In this document: positions 17,850 through 23,469 of the stretch, piece by piece
Layout: each line of letters starts with the position of its first letter
Position numbering within the stretch: the stretch's first letter is position 1
Assembly (NCBI GenBank): GCA_001556125.1
Contig: LSIG01000130.1
Span: 1-23,469, forward strand
Reading direction: 5' to 3'
From: Rhizobiales bacterium CCH10-E5
GTDB lineage: Bacteria; Pseudomonadota; Alphaproteobacteria; Rhizobiales; Beijerinckiaceae
Length of the DNA stretch: 23,469 nucleotides
Notes under the pieces: generated by a model
The model's input: only the letters and a program-made list of their open reading frames with translations
What the model was told of the DNA's origin: nothing
Database searches by the model: none
Program-made: the position numbers and the translations under genes

Positions 17850-18638
17850 TCAGCCGCGGGTCAGCAGCAGAACGGCGGCATCGTACTCGGCGCGTCGCAG
17901 GGCGCGGCGCTCGGCCGCTTCCTCGTCCTGCCCCCAGATCCCGATCTGGTAGTCCTCGTCGCAATGGGCCGCTTCCCAGACTGCGTCGGCGTCGCTCAGG
18001 CCGAAATGCAGCGCCAGCATCAGCAGGGTCGAGCCGGTCAGCGTCATGACGCTATGGGCGCCGGCGAGTGCGACAGGAGCGGGAATGGTCGCGACCGCGT
18101 CTTCGACCGCCTTGAGCGCCGGGGCCGGCTGCGGTGCGAAGACGATGCCTTCTGCGAGGATGAAGCGGGCGCCGAGCCGCTGCTCGACGTCGCGGCGGAT
18201 CGGTTCCCAGATCTCGTTCTGGCGGGCGACCAGCGCCTCGGGCTCGCCGGCGCGGTAGCAGATCGCGTCGCTGCCGGCATAGCGCACCATCTCGGCCCGC
18301 ACGGCGTCCTGCTGGTCGGCGACGCCGTCCAGCGCCGAATTGACCAGCCGCGTCAGGGGCATCCGGGCCGGGTCGATGACCTGATCCTGGGCCTGCCACT
18401 CGGCCGCGAGCGCCTCGGCGACATCGCGCGAGGCGATGGCGAGCGGGTTGCGGGCCGGGGTGCGCGCGGTGCGGCCGTCGAGCGCGACATGGAACAGCCC
18501 GTCGCGCTCGATCGCGGCCGCGCTCGCGTAGAAGCGCTTCGGCAGGGCGTTGCGCATCGCCTTCTGGGCGGCGGCGACGGGATCGGGCTGGCGCTGGCCG
18601 GCGGCGCCGAAGCGGGCGAGGAAATCATCGGTCGACAT
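17850..18638 (-). CDS. ATP12-family F1-ATPase assembly chaperone
   Basis: A 262-residue cytoplasmic protein of the ATP12 family, which in mitochondria binds the F1 alpha subunit during F1 assembly; alphaproteobacteria carry homologues of about this length. Recognisable segments in order: RFY near residue 36, ALDGRTARTPARNPL, the AEWQAQ helix, MPLTRLVNSALD, YAGSDAICYRA, TGSTLLMLALHFGL, and the C-terminal DEDYQIGIWGQDEEAAERR. The start is the ATG at 18638 (MSTDDFLARFG); an upstream ATG at 18695 would add an Arg-rich tail overlapping the preceding gene. It lies 32 bp after the P1-peptidase gene on the same strand, so the two are probably cotranscribed, although no functional link is known. The ATP synthase genes themselves are not in the window. 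Confidence 0.97.
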   Translation of the reverse strand: MSTDDFLARFGAAGQRQPDPVAAAQKAMRNALPKRFYASAAAIERDGLFHVALDGRTARTPARNPLAIASRDVAEALAAEWQAQDQVIDPARMPLTRLVNSALDGVADQQDAVRAEMVRYAGSDAICYRAGEPEALVARQNEIWEPIRRDVEQRLGARFILAEGIVFAPQPAPALKAVEDAVATIPAPVALAGAHSVMTLTGSTLLMLALHFGLSDADAVWEAAHCDEDYQIGIWGQDEEAAERRALRRAEYDAAVLLLTRG

Positions 18639-18670
18639 GGCCGCGCCTCTAGCATGGCGGCGTTGCGGGG

Positions 18671-19669
18671 TCAGCCTCGGAAACGGTCGCGCCAAGCCGG
18701 CAGCGCGCCTGCGAAGGGCAGGGCGGTGGCGGCATGGACGCCGCGCGCCACGGCCCGCGCCAGCACGTCGGCGGCCGTGGTGCAGAGCTCCGTCAGCGCG
18801 AAGGCGTCCGAGGGCGCGCCGCTATGGCCGGTCGCGGCGGCGAAGACGATGTCGCCATCGAGCGCGCCATGGGAGGGCCGCAGCGCCCGCGCCAGCCCGT
18901 CATGGGCGGCCAGCGCGAGGCGCTTGCACTGCGCCTTGCTCAGAACCGCGTCGGTCGCGACGAGGGCGATGGTGGTGTTCTGGCCGGCCCCGCCCTTGAA
19001 GCGCAGCCCGAGATCCTCCGGCCGGATGCCGGCCGGCCAGCCCAGCCCGCCGAACTCGCCCCCGCGCTCGTAAGGCGCCGCCCAGAAATGCGGGCCGTCG
19101 CCGATCGTCGCCGTGCCGACCGCATTGACCGCGACGAGCGCGCCGACGATTTGGCCCGTGGCGGCCCTGGCGCTGGCCGAGCCGAGCCCGCCCTTGAGAT
19201 TGGCGGTGGTGGCACCAAAGCCGGCGCCGGCCGTGCCGAGCGCGAAATCGGCGCCGGCGTCGGCTGCGGCTTCTGCGCCCAGCCGGCGATAGGGCGCTTC
19301 CTCACCGCCCTTGGCCCAGAGCTTGGCGCCGCCATTGAGCAGGTCGAAGAGGATCGCCTGCGGGACGATCGGCACGCGCAGCGGCCCGATCGCGAAGCCG
19401 CGGCCCTGGCCCGCCAGATGCGCCATGACCCCGTCGGCCGCCGCCAGACCCCAGGCCGAGCCGCCGGAGAGCACGATCGCATCGACATGCTCGACCGTCA
19501 TCTCCGGCTCGAGCAGGGCGGTCTCGCGCACGCCGGGCGCCCCGCCGAGGATCGCGACCGAGGCGACCGTCGGCCGATCGAACAGGGTGACGCTGACGCC
19601 GGTCGCCGCTTCCGCATCCTGCGCCTGGCCGACGAGGAGGCCGCGGACATCGGTGATGAGATTGCGCAT
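18671..19669 (-). CDS. P1 family peptidase (DmpA/NylC-type, self-processing)
   Basis: A 332-residue Ntn-hydrolase of the S58/DmpA family (L-aminopeptidase/D-esterase, beta-peptidyl aminopeptidase, nylon-oligomer hydrolase NylC). Family landmarks are ITDVRGLLVGQAQD at the N-terminus, VLSGGSAWGLAAADGVM (66-82), GTAGAGFGATTANLKGGLGS (145-164) and GQNTTIALVATDAVLSKAQ (229-247). By analogy with NylC, the precursor would be cut between Asn231 and Thr232, making Thr232 the nucleophile. The later AHDGLARA and GALDGDIVFA blocks are also typical. No signal peptide is visible, so it is probably cytoplasmic; members act on small amides or peptides and the natural substrate is not predictable. The start ATG at 19669 fits the conserved N-terminus. 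It is the first gene of a minus-strand pair with ATP12 and divergent from the LTXXQ gene. Confidence 0.95.
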   Translation of the reverse strand: MRNLITDVRGLLVGQAQDAEAATGVSVTLFDRPTVASVAILGGAPGVRETALLEPEMTVEHVDAIVLSGGSAWGLAAADGVMAHLAGQGRGFAIGPLRVPIVPQAILFDLLNGGAKLWAKGGEEAPYRRLGAEAAADAGADFALGTAGAGFGATTANLKGGLGSASARAATGQIVGALVAVNAVGTATIGDGPHFWAAPYERGGEFGGLGWPAGIRPEDLGLRFKGGAGQNTTIALVATDAVLSKAQCKRLALAAHDGLARALRPSHGALDGDIVFAAATGHSGAPSDAFALTELCTTAADVLARAVARGVHAATALPFAGALPAWRDRFRG

Positions 19670-19698
19670 GGGCAGCGGCTCGGACGGCAGGGGGGCGG

Positions 19699-19723
19699 GG
19701 AACGACGAAGAGGCCGGGGCGTT
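19699..19723 (+). promoter_or_regulatory. predicted EcfG (general stress response) promoter
   Basis: GGAAC (19699-19703) is followed after exactly 16 bases by CGTT (19720-19723). This matches the alphaproteobacterial EcfG sigma consensus GGAAC-N16/17-CGTT without mismatch. It points toward the LTXXQ/Spy-like gene, leaving a leader of roughly 120 bases. Chance occurrence in a window this size is not negligible, but its place in the divergent intergenic region and its orientation support it. Confidence 0.65.
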
Positions 19724-19853
19724 ACATTACCGAGAGTTCATGATTGCGCCATCGCAAGGACAGCGCCGCCGGTTCATGGTCTCCCTCATCGCGACCCGGC
19801 TTCGAGACCCGCGCAGCGACTGTTCCCTCCGCCCACGACTCGGGAGATACCGC

Positions 19854-20537
19854 ATGAAACCGATCGCCCTGATCGCCGCCTCCTCCCTCGCGGCGCTGGC
19901 CGCGGGCTTCGCCGTCGCGCAGCCCGCTCCGCTCCCGCCGGCCGGCGGCGAGCGCGACGGTCCGCGCCAGGAGCGCAGCGAGCGCCCCGATCGTGCCGAC
20001 CGCTATGAGAGCCGCGAGGAGCGCCGCGCCGAGTGGCGCGAGCAGCGCGCGGAACGCATGCAGGCGCGGCTCAACGAGCGCCTCGCCAAGCTGCGGACCG
20101 ACATGCGGCTCAAGCCCGAGCAGGTGCCGCTGTTCGAGACGGTCGAGGGCGTCATCAAGAAGCGCGCCGAGGAGCGCCGCTCCGGCTGGTCGGCGATGCG
20201 CGAGCAGCGCGAGACCTTCCGCCATGCCGACATCATGGAGCGGCTCGACATGATGTCCGGTCGCGCCAGCGAGCGCGCCGCCCGCTCCAAGGAGCTGGCC
20301 GACGCCGTGCGCCCGCTCTGGGTCACGCTCAGCGACGAGCAGAAGACGGTGGCGCGCCGCGCCGTGCGCGAGGCCATGGCCGAGGGCCGCGGCATGATGC
20401 GGGCGATGCATGAGCGCATGCATGGCGGCATGGACGACCGGATGGAGGGCCATCGCGGCGGCCGCGGTTATCATGACGGCGAGCGCGGGCCGCGCTGGCG
20501 CGAGGATCGCGGCGACTATGGCGACCGCCGCGGCTGA
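19854..20537 (+). CDS. periplasmic LTXXQ-motif (Spy/CpxP-like) protein
   Basis: A 227-residue exported protein. Residues 1-22 are a signal peptide (MKPIALIAASSLAALAAGFA, cleavage after AVA). A charged Arg/Glu-rich region (31-80) leads into a helical domain with two LTXXQ-type motifs, LKPEQ at 86-90 and LSDEQ at 159-163, the hallmark of Spy/CpxP-like envelope-stress proteins. The tail (183-227) is rich in His, Met, Gly and Arg (MHERMHGGMDDRMEGH), possibly metal-binding. Spy-type proteins are ATP-independent periplasmic chaperones; that role is inferred. I chose the ATG at 19854, with GGGAGA 7 bases upstream, over an in-frame ATG at 19740 because it begins at the signal peptide. A predicted EcfG promoter lies upstream and a strong terminator follows, so it appears to be a single-gene stress-inducible unit. 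Confidence 0.9.
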   Translation: MKPIALIAASSLAALAAGFAVAQPAPLPPAGGERDGPRQERSERPDRADRYESREERRAEWREQRAERMQARLNERLAKLRTDMRLKPEQVPLFETVEGVIKKRAEERRSGWSAMREQRETFRHADIMERLDMMSGRASERAARSKELADAVRPLWVTLSDEQKTVARRAVREAMAEGRGMMRAMHERMHGGMDDRMEGHRGGRGYHDGERGPRWREDRGDYGDRRG

Positions 20538-20560
20538 TTCTATCCGCGATGCAGAGATCC

Positions 20561-20589
20561 GGGGCGGCTCGCGAGAGCCGCCCCTTTTT
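20561..20589 (+). terminator. intrinsic terminator of the LTXXQ gene
   Basis: GGGGCGGCTC and GAGCCGCCCC form a perfect 10-bp stem around GCGA, followed directly by TTTTT, 23 bp after the LTXXQ stop. On the opposite strand the hairpin lies 18 bp past the end of the PsiF-like gene but lacks a T-tract, so it serves mainly the plus strand. Confidence 0.92.
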
Positions 20590-20607
20590 CATGGGCCGGC
20601 GCCGGGC

Positions 20608-20850
20608 TCAGGTGCCGACCGAATCGGTGACGCATTTCTTGGTGAAGCTCGTCTTGGCCGCGCCGGCGAGCTTCTTGTCGGCCGCCTGCTTGTCGCAGGC
20701 CGCCGTGGCGTCCTTCTCGCATTTGGTCAGGAAGCTGGTCTTGGCGGCGCCGGCCAGCTTCTTGTCGCTGGCCTGGACGGCGCAGCTCTGCGCCTGGGCG
20801 AAGCTGGTCATGCAGGTGAGGGCGAGGGCAGCCAGGAGGGTCTTGGTCAT
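20608..20850 (-). CDS. small periplasmic PsiF-repeat protein
   Basis: An 80-residue secreted protein. The signal peptide MTKTLLAALALTCMTSFAQA is cut after AQA, leaving about 59 residues made of two near-copies of the unit C....ASDKKLAGAAKTSF..KC, with a cysteine at each end of each repeat. This matches the PsiF repeat, named from the phosphate-starvation-inducible E. coli PsiF, whose molecular function is unknown. The repeats are 29 residues apart, and a 44-bp DNA core (20645-20688 against 20732-20775) is identical at 38 positions, so the duplication looks fairly recent or conserved. The four mature cysteines probably form disulfides. It is divergent from the 50-residue membrane protein gene and convergent with the LTXXQ gene. 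No Pho box was recognised. Confidence 0.87.
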   Translation of the reverse strand: MTKTLLAALALTCMTSFAQAQSCAVQASDKKLAGAAKTSFLTKCEKDATAACDKQAADKKLAGAAKTSFTKKCVTDSVGT

Positions 20851-21058
20851 CGTCGCTGATTCCCGTTTGTGGGACCCATAGGGTTACCCCTGCGGCAGAC
20901 GGCCGCAAGCGGCTTTTCTGGGGCCGTCGCCGCAAATCCGCCTCAACCCCTAACGCGCTGGGAACAAAGCCAAAACGGCGATTTACCCTATCCGTTCAAC
21001 TTCGATTCACGTGTTTCCGTTTACGTTTTGGCAGCAATACCGAAACAAGGTTTGAGCC

Positions 21059-21211
21059 ATGAAGACACCATGGTTGATCTGGGGAATGCGGGGCTTCATC
21101 GGCCTCGTCTTCGTCGCGAGCCTCTTCGGCCCCTATGCGCTGTCGATCCTGATCGGCTGCCTGGGGCTCGGCTGCTACTGGTTCCGCGACGAGGTCGGCT
21201 CGCATCTATGA
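21059..21211 (+). CDS. 50-residue putative membrane protein
   Basis: A short frame, MKTPWLIWGMRGFIGLVFVA at the start, then SLFGPYALSILIGCLGLGCY, ending FRDEVGSHL. It contains one long or two short hydrophobic helices with a charged C-terminus, consistent with an inner-membrane miniprotein. The start ATG at 21059 has AAGG 8 bases upstream. It lies alone between the divergent PsiF-like gene and the convergent nnrU-like gene, behind an AT-richer upstream stretch. No family is recognised and the function is unknown. A chance frame is possible, but the ribosome site, hydrophobicity and lack of a competing frame favour a real gene. Confidence 0.65.
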   Translation: MKTPWLIWGMRGFIGLVFVASLFGPYALSILIGCLGLGCYWFRDEVGSHL

Positions 21212-21226
21212 GGCGCGGGCCGCGCC
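21212..21226. terminator. weak hairpin between convergent genes
   Basis: GGCGCG and CGCGCC flank GGC immediately after the 50-residue gene's stop, in the 30-bp gap to the end of the nnrU-like gene. There is no T-tract, so it is at best a weak or factor-assisted terminator. Confidence 0.3.
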
Positions 21227-21241
21227 CTTAGCCCTGTCGTC

Positions 21242-21832
21242 TCAGCCGCGGGTGATGACGGGCACGCCGATCAGCAGCGGGTGCAGCCAGAGCGCGAAGA
21301 CGACATAGAGCGCCAGACCCGCGACGATCGCGATGATGTCGCGGCGGCCGAAGGCGACATTCGTCATCGCGGCGGCGCGGGCGATCTCCTCCGGACGGCG
21401 CTTGACCGAGATGCGCGCCATCACCGCCCAGGCGAGGAAACCGCCGAACAGCAGAATGCTGCCGAGATCGCCATTGGCGAGGAGATGGGCGGTGGCCCAG
21501 ATCTTCACCGCCAGCATCATCGGATGCTTGACGCGCGACAGCAGCCAGGAGGGCCGCCGGCCGACGGCGAGCAGGATGAAGATCGGCAGGTTCAGCAGCA
21601 GCGCCAGATGCCGCGTCCAGACCGGCGGGTCCCAGACGACCGTGTAGCCGGCCGCGCGCTGCAGCCCGTAGCCATAGATCAGCAGCCCGAAGCCGAGGAT
21701 CGAGACGGCCGAATACAGCCCCCGGTAGCCGCCTGCGCCAAAGCGTTCGATCAGCCGCGCGCGCCAATCGCGCTTCATCGTGACGGCATGCATGCCGAGG
21801 AACAGGACGAGGCCGAGGATCAGGACGAGCAT
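21242..21832 (-). CDS. NnrU family integral membrane protein
   Basis: A 196-residue protein of the NnrU family, with about six hydrophobic segments (near residues 1-14, 42-58, 74-91, 104-118, 122-138 and 162-184). Family landmarks include GLYSAVSILGFGLLIYGYG, VWDPPVWTRHLALLLN, the RVKHPMMLAVKIWATAHLLANGDLGS block with its conserved KHP and WATAHLLANGD, and RRPEEIARA. NnrU was described next to nitrite/nitric-oxide reductase genes, but the family is widespread, is related to plant zeta-carotene isomerase, and its reaction here is unknown. No denitrification gene is in the window, so a general membrane role is as likely. The ATG at 21832 fits the family start. An inverted repeat lies 15 bp upstream. 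Confidence 0.95.
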   Translation of the reverse strand: MLVLILGLVLFLGMHAVTMKRDWRARLIERFGAGGYRGLYSAVSILGFGLLIYGYGLQRAAGYTVVWDPPVWTRHLALLLNLPIFILLAVGRRPSWLLSRVKHPMMLAVKIWATAHLLANGDLGSILLFGGFLAWAVMARISVKRRPEEIARAAAMTNVAFGRRDIIAIVAGLALYVVFALWLHPLLIGVPVITRG

Positions 21833-21847
21833 GCAGAGGACGCCTCA

Positions 21848-21866
21848 GGTTGGAGTTGTTCCAACC
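21848..21866. promoter_or_regulatory. inverted repeat upstream of the nnrU-like gene
   Basis: GGTTGGA and TCCAACC form perfect 7-bp arms around GTTGT, 15 bp upstream of the nnrU-like start and downstream of the 131-residue gene. It may be an operator or a hairpin in the leader; no T-tract follows. Confidence 0.4.
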
Positions 21867-21917
21867 ATGGACTGGCGGGGTGGGGGGAGCAACTGGGTGG
21901 GGCTTGATGTGACTTGG

Positions 21918-22313
21918 TCAAGAATGCGTATCTGCGAAGGCTTCACGCACGAGCCCCATTAGCGGGTGGTCGGGCGCAAGCCACTCAGCGGCGATCTTGC
22001 GGACGAATCCCTCGTTGTCGGCGGGCCATCCGAGGCTGGCGAGCTGGCCACTAGAGGTACGCAGCAGCGCGGCAAGCGCCAGTTGGTCGAAGACGTATAC
22101 CGCGCCGCCGTCGATGCAGGATTCGTCGGGGCCGAGCGGCAGGACCCTACGATGGCCGCTGGCGAACTCGCGCTCAACCGTGGGGATGGTCAGCCGGAGG
22201 ATTTTCAGGACTGTCGGGATAGGAAGATAGCCGATTGCCTTATCAGGCCCGACCCGCGTGAAGCTATCCAGAATGTCGGCCCGCTGCTCTTCGGTCGGTA
22301 CGAAAGACGCCAT
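21918..22313 (-). CDS. unassigned 131-residue cytoplasmic protein
   Basis: I do not recognise this protein. It reads MASFVPTEEQRADILDSFTR at the N-terminus, then a hydrophobic-patterned stretch (AIGYLPIPTVLKILRLTIPT), GPDESCIDGGAVYVFDQLAL in the middle and an acidic C-terminus. There is no signal peptide or membrane span. The frame continues upstream to 22487, but that extension is Arg/Pro-rich and runs through the rpsD terminator, so I chose the ATG at 22313; the ribosome site there is weak and the start is uncertain. It sits between rpsD and the nnrU-like gene, and its sequence looks somewhat less GC-rich than its neighbours, which may indicate an acquired gene. Confidence 0.72.
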   Translation of the reverse strand: MASFVPTEEQRADILDSFTRVGPDKAIGYLPIPTVLKILRLTIPTVEREFASGHRRVLPLGPDESCIDGGAVYVFDQLALAALLRTSSGQLASLGWPADNEGFVRKIAAEWLAPDHPLMGLVREAFADTHS

Positions 22314-22440
22314 GCCCGCAGCATGTCTGCCTGCAAGGACGGCTGCAAGCTCTGCCGGCTGAGCAGTACCGGCCGTCTCAGAAACGGTGGGGCGATGGCG
22401 GCGGGCAAGCCCGCGGGGCGGTCGATGAGGCCCGACAACG

Positions 22441-22471
22441 AAAAAGGGGACGGCGATTGCTCGCCATCCCC
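22441..22471 (-). terminator. intrinsic terminator of rpsD
   Basis: On the minus strand GGGGATGGCGA and TCGCCGTCCCC pair over 11 positions (one wobble) around GCAA, followed directly by TTTTT at 22445-22441. It begins 43 bp after the rpsD stop and lies well upstream of the 131-residue gene, so that gene needs its own promoter. Confidence 0.9.
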
Positions 22472-22514
22472 CAACTAATCCGGCCAACGGGCCTTGCGGC
22501 CCGCCTCCGTGCGA

Positions 22515-23132
22515 TCAGCGCGAGTAGAACTCGATGACCAGGTTCGGTTCCATCTGCACCGCATAGGGCACGTCCGTCAGCGTCGGCGTGCGGGTGTAGG
22601 TGGCGGTCGACTTGGTGTGGTCGACGTCGAGATAATCGGGCACGTCGCGCTCGGCGAGCTGGGCCGATTCGAGCACGATGGCGAGCTGGCGGGAGCTCTC
22701 CTTGACCGCGATCACGTCACCCGGCTTGACCTGGTAGGAGGCGATGTTGACGCGCTTGCCGTTGACCGTGATGTGGCCGTGGTTGACGAACTGACGGGCG
22801 GCGAAGACCGTCGGGACGAACTTGGCGCGGTAGATCACGGCGTCCAGGCGGCGCTCGAGTAGGCCGATCAGGTTCTCGCCCGAGTCGCCCTTCAGGCGGA
22901 TCGCCTCGGCGTAGTAGCGGCGGAACTGCTTCTCGGAGATCGAGCCGTAATAGCCCTTCAGCTTCTGCTTGGCGCGCAGCTGCGTGCCGAAGTCGGACGG
23001 CTTGCCCTTGCGGCGCTGGCCGTGCTGGCCGGGGCCGTATTCGCGGCGGTTGACCGGGGACTTCGGGCGGCCCCAGATGTTCTGACCGAGACGGCGGTCA
23101 ATCTTGTATTTCGCCTCATGGCGCTTCGACAT
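22515..23132 (-). CDS. rpsD: 30S ribosomal protein S4
   Basis: A 205-residue protein of standard length for S4, the primary 16S rRNA-binding protein that nucleates assembly of the 30S body. The start [20 protein letters not shown] is typical of alphaproteobacterial S4, followed by [40 protein letters not shown] and the S4 RNA-binding domain ([20 protein letters not shown], then [20 protein letters not shown]). It ends with the expected [11 protein letters not shown] chose the ATG at 23132, with GAGGA 8 bases upstream, over an upstream in-frame ATG at 23189. It is a single-gene unit with its own terminator and a structured leader, unlike the alpha-operon position in enterobacteria. S4 represses its own synthesis in E. 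coli and Bacillus, so feedback control is plausible here. Confidence 0.99.
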   Translation of the reverse strand: MSKRHEAKYKIDRRLGQNIWGRPKSPVNRREYGPGQHGQRRKGKPSDFGTQLRAKQKLKGYYGSISEKQFRRYYAEAIRLKGDSGENLIGLLERRLDAVIYRAKFVPTVFAARQFVNHGHITVNGKRVNIASYQVKPGDVIAVKESSRQLAIVLESAQLAERDVPDYLDVDHTKSTATYTRTPTLTDVPYAVQMEPNLVIEFYSR

Positions 23133-23139
23133 ATCGCGT

Positions 23140-23166
23140 GTCCTCGTGAGTTCGCGAGTTGAGGAC
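23140..23166 (-). promoter_or_regulatory. hairpin covering the rpsD Shine-Dalgarno
   Basis: In the rpsD leader GTCCTC (23166-23161) is complementary to GAGGAC (23145-23140), which contains the GAGGA ribosome site 8 bases before the start codon; the loop is 15 nt. Folding would hide the ribosome site, as expected of a translational switch. Function is inferred. Confidence 0.5.
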
Positions 23167-23180
23167 CGCGCCCTCCTGCT

Positions 23181-23230
23181 CTCCCGCATGGGGCGGGAGC
23201 GACAGATCCGGCTTCCGAAGGGAGCGGATC
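23181..23230 (-). promoter_or_regulatory. two further stem-loops in the rpsD leader
   Basis: The first has arms GATCCG (23230-23225) and CGGATC (23210-23205) enclosing an inner CTTCGGAAG. The second has perfect 7-bp arms CTCCCGC and GCGGGAG around CCCAT (23199-23181). Together with the flanking hairpins they make most of the 140-nt leader structured. Confidence 0.5.
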
Positions 23231-23240
23231 ACGGGTGCGG

Positions 23241-23270
23241 AAAAAGCCACGCGGGCCTTTTGGGCCCGCG
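23241..23270 (-). terminator. terminator-like hairpin in the rpsD leader (possible attenuator)
   Basis: On the minus strand CGCGGGCC and GGCCCGCG (8-bp arms, loop CAAAA) are followed by TGGC and TTTTT (23245-23241). It lies between the predicted rpsD promoter and the gene. It may terminate part of the rpsD transcripts, or end a gene whose body lies off the right edge. Confidence 0.6.
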
Positions 23271-23279
23271 CGACGCCGG

Positions 23280-23309
23280 CTTAGAACCATCTACGGCGGC
23301 ATTTGTCAA
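23280..23309 (-). promoter_or_regulatory. predicted housekeeping promoter for rpsD
   Basis: Minus-strand TTGACA (23309-23304) matches the -35 consensus exactly and is followed after 18 bases by TCTAAG (23285-23280), a 4-of-6 match to the -10 box. The expected start near 23273 would give a leader of about 140 nt. The -10 is weak by consensus, so a nearby start is possible. Confidence 0.5.
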
Positions 23310-23360
23310 ACGCGCAGCGGCGGGCGGTGCATGTCTCCCGCACCTCCAGCTTCCCTCGCG

Positions 23361-23457
23361 CGTCATCCTGGACTTCGCGCAGCGAAGGCCGGGATCCATC
23401 GGAGGGCGCCGAGGCCTCCGATGGATCCCGGTCGACCTGCGGTCGCCCAGGATGACG
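23361..23457. repeat. cloverleaf-shaped palindromic intergenic element
   Basis: CGTCATCCTGG (23361-23371) pairs perfectly with CCAGGATGACG (23447-23457). Inside are three hairpins: CTTCGC/GCGAAG with loop GCA (23373-23387), CCGGGATCCATCGGAGG with its exact complement at 23415-23431 (17-bp stem, 9-nt loop), and CGACC/GGTCG with loop TGC (23433-23445). The layout is typical of dispersed repetitive extragenic palindromes in Hyphomicrobiales. No coding potential is evident. Confidence 0.8.
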
Positions 23458-23469
23458 GGGAGGTGAAGG

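Noticed and set aside
19740..19853. In-frame ATG at 19740 for the LTXXQ gene
   Set aside because: It would place 38 Arg-rich residues before an obvious signal peptide; the ATG at 19854 has a good ribosome site.
20895..20930. Hairpin GACGGCC...GGCCGTC between the PsiF-like and 50-residue genes
   Set aside because: The 17-nt loop and position between divergent genes make a terminator unlikely, and GC-rich 7-bp complements are common here.
21850..21864. FNR/NnrR-type box TTG...CAA upstream of the nnrU-like gene
   Set aside because: The half-sites are TTGGA and TCCAA with a 5-base spacer, not the TTGAT-N4-ATCAA arrangement, so I keep it only as an unassigned inverted repeat.
21966..22478. Plus-strand open frame opposite the 131-residue gene
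   Set aside because: Its composition is charged and patternless, whereas the minus-strand product shows normal hydrophobic patterning.
23133..23189. ATG at 23189 as the rpsD start
   Set aside because: The extra 19 residues are absent from S4 proteins and overlap the ribosome-site hairpin; [10 protein letters not shown] is the conserved start.

Overview
The window looks like chromosome of a high-GC alphaproteobacterium, probably order Hyphomicrobiales (Bosea- or Methylobacterium-like). This rests on an ATP12-type F1-ATPase chaperone, an IalB-family protein, an NnrU-family protein, an LTXXQ/Spy-like protein behind a good match to the alphaproteobacterial EcfG stress promoter, and a LktA-type giant filamentous adhesin. 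The genus is inference; no rRNA or marker tree was available.

Left two-thirds (1-14986, minus strand): one uninterrupted reading frame of at least 4,995 codons that runs off the left edge. It encodes a giant secreted filamentous adhesin: an N-terminal signal and haemagglutinin-like secretion domain, then thousands of residues of beta-helix-type repeats with unusual insertions. The very long plus-strand open frames over the same DNA are antisense shadows. The adhesin starts 2 bp after the stop of an invasion-associated locus B (IalB) family gene (14989-15609), so the two form a tight operon.

Middle (15610-19669, minus strand): a roughly 200-bp spacer, a truncated MFS-transporter remnant, an unassigned protein with two winged-helix-like segments, a TetR regulator, an ATP12-family chaperone and a P1-family (DmpA/NylC-like) self-processing peptidase.

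Right (19670-23469): a periplasmic LTXXQ/Spy-like protein (plus) behind a predicted EcfG promoter and ending in a strong intrinsic terminator; a small periplasmic PsiF-repeat protein (minus); a 50-residue membrane protein (plus); an NnrU-family membrane protein (minus); an unassigned 131-residue protein (minus); and rpsD (minus) with its own terminator. The rpsD leader is richly structured: promoter, terminator-like hairpin at the transcript start, two further stem-loops, and a hairpin covering the Shine-Dalgarno sequence. A 97-bp cloverleaf-shaped palindromic element lies at the right edge.

The most interesting candidates are the rpsD leader, the domain insertions, cysteine pairs and helical-looking repeats inside the giant adhesin, the predicted EcfG promoter, and the cloverleaf repeat. 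No CRISPR, rRNA, tRNA, insertion sequence or phage gene was seen.
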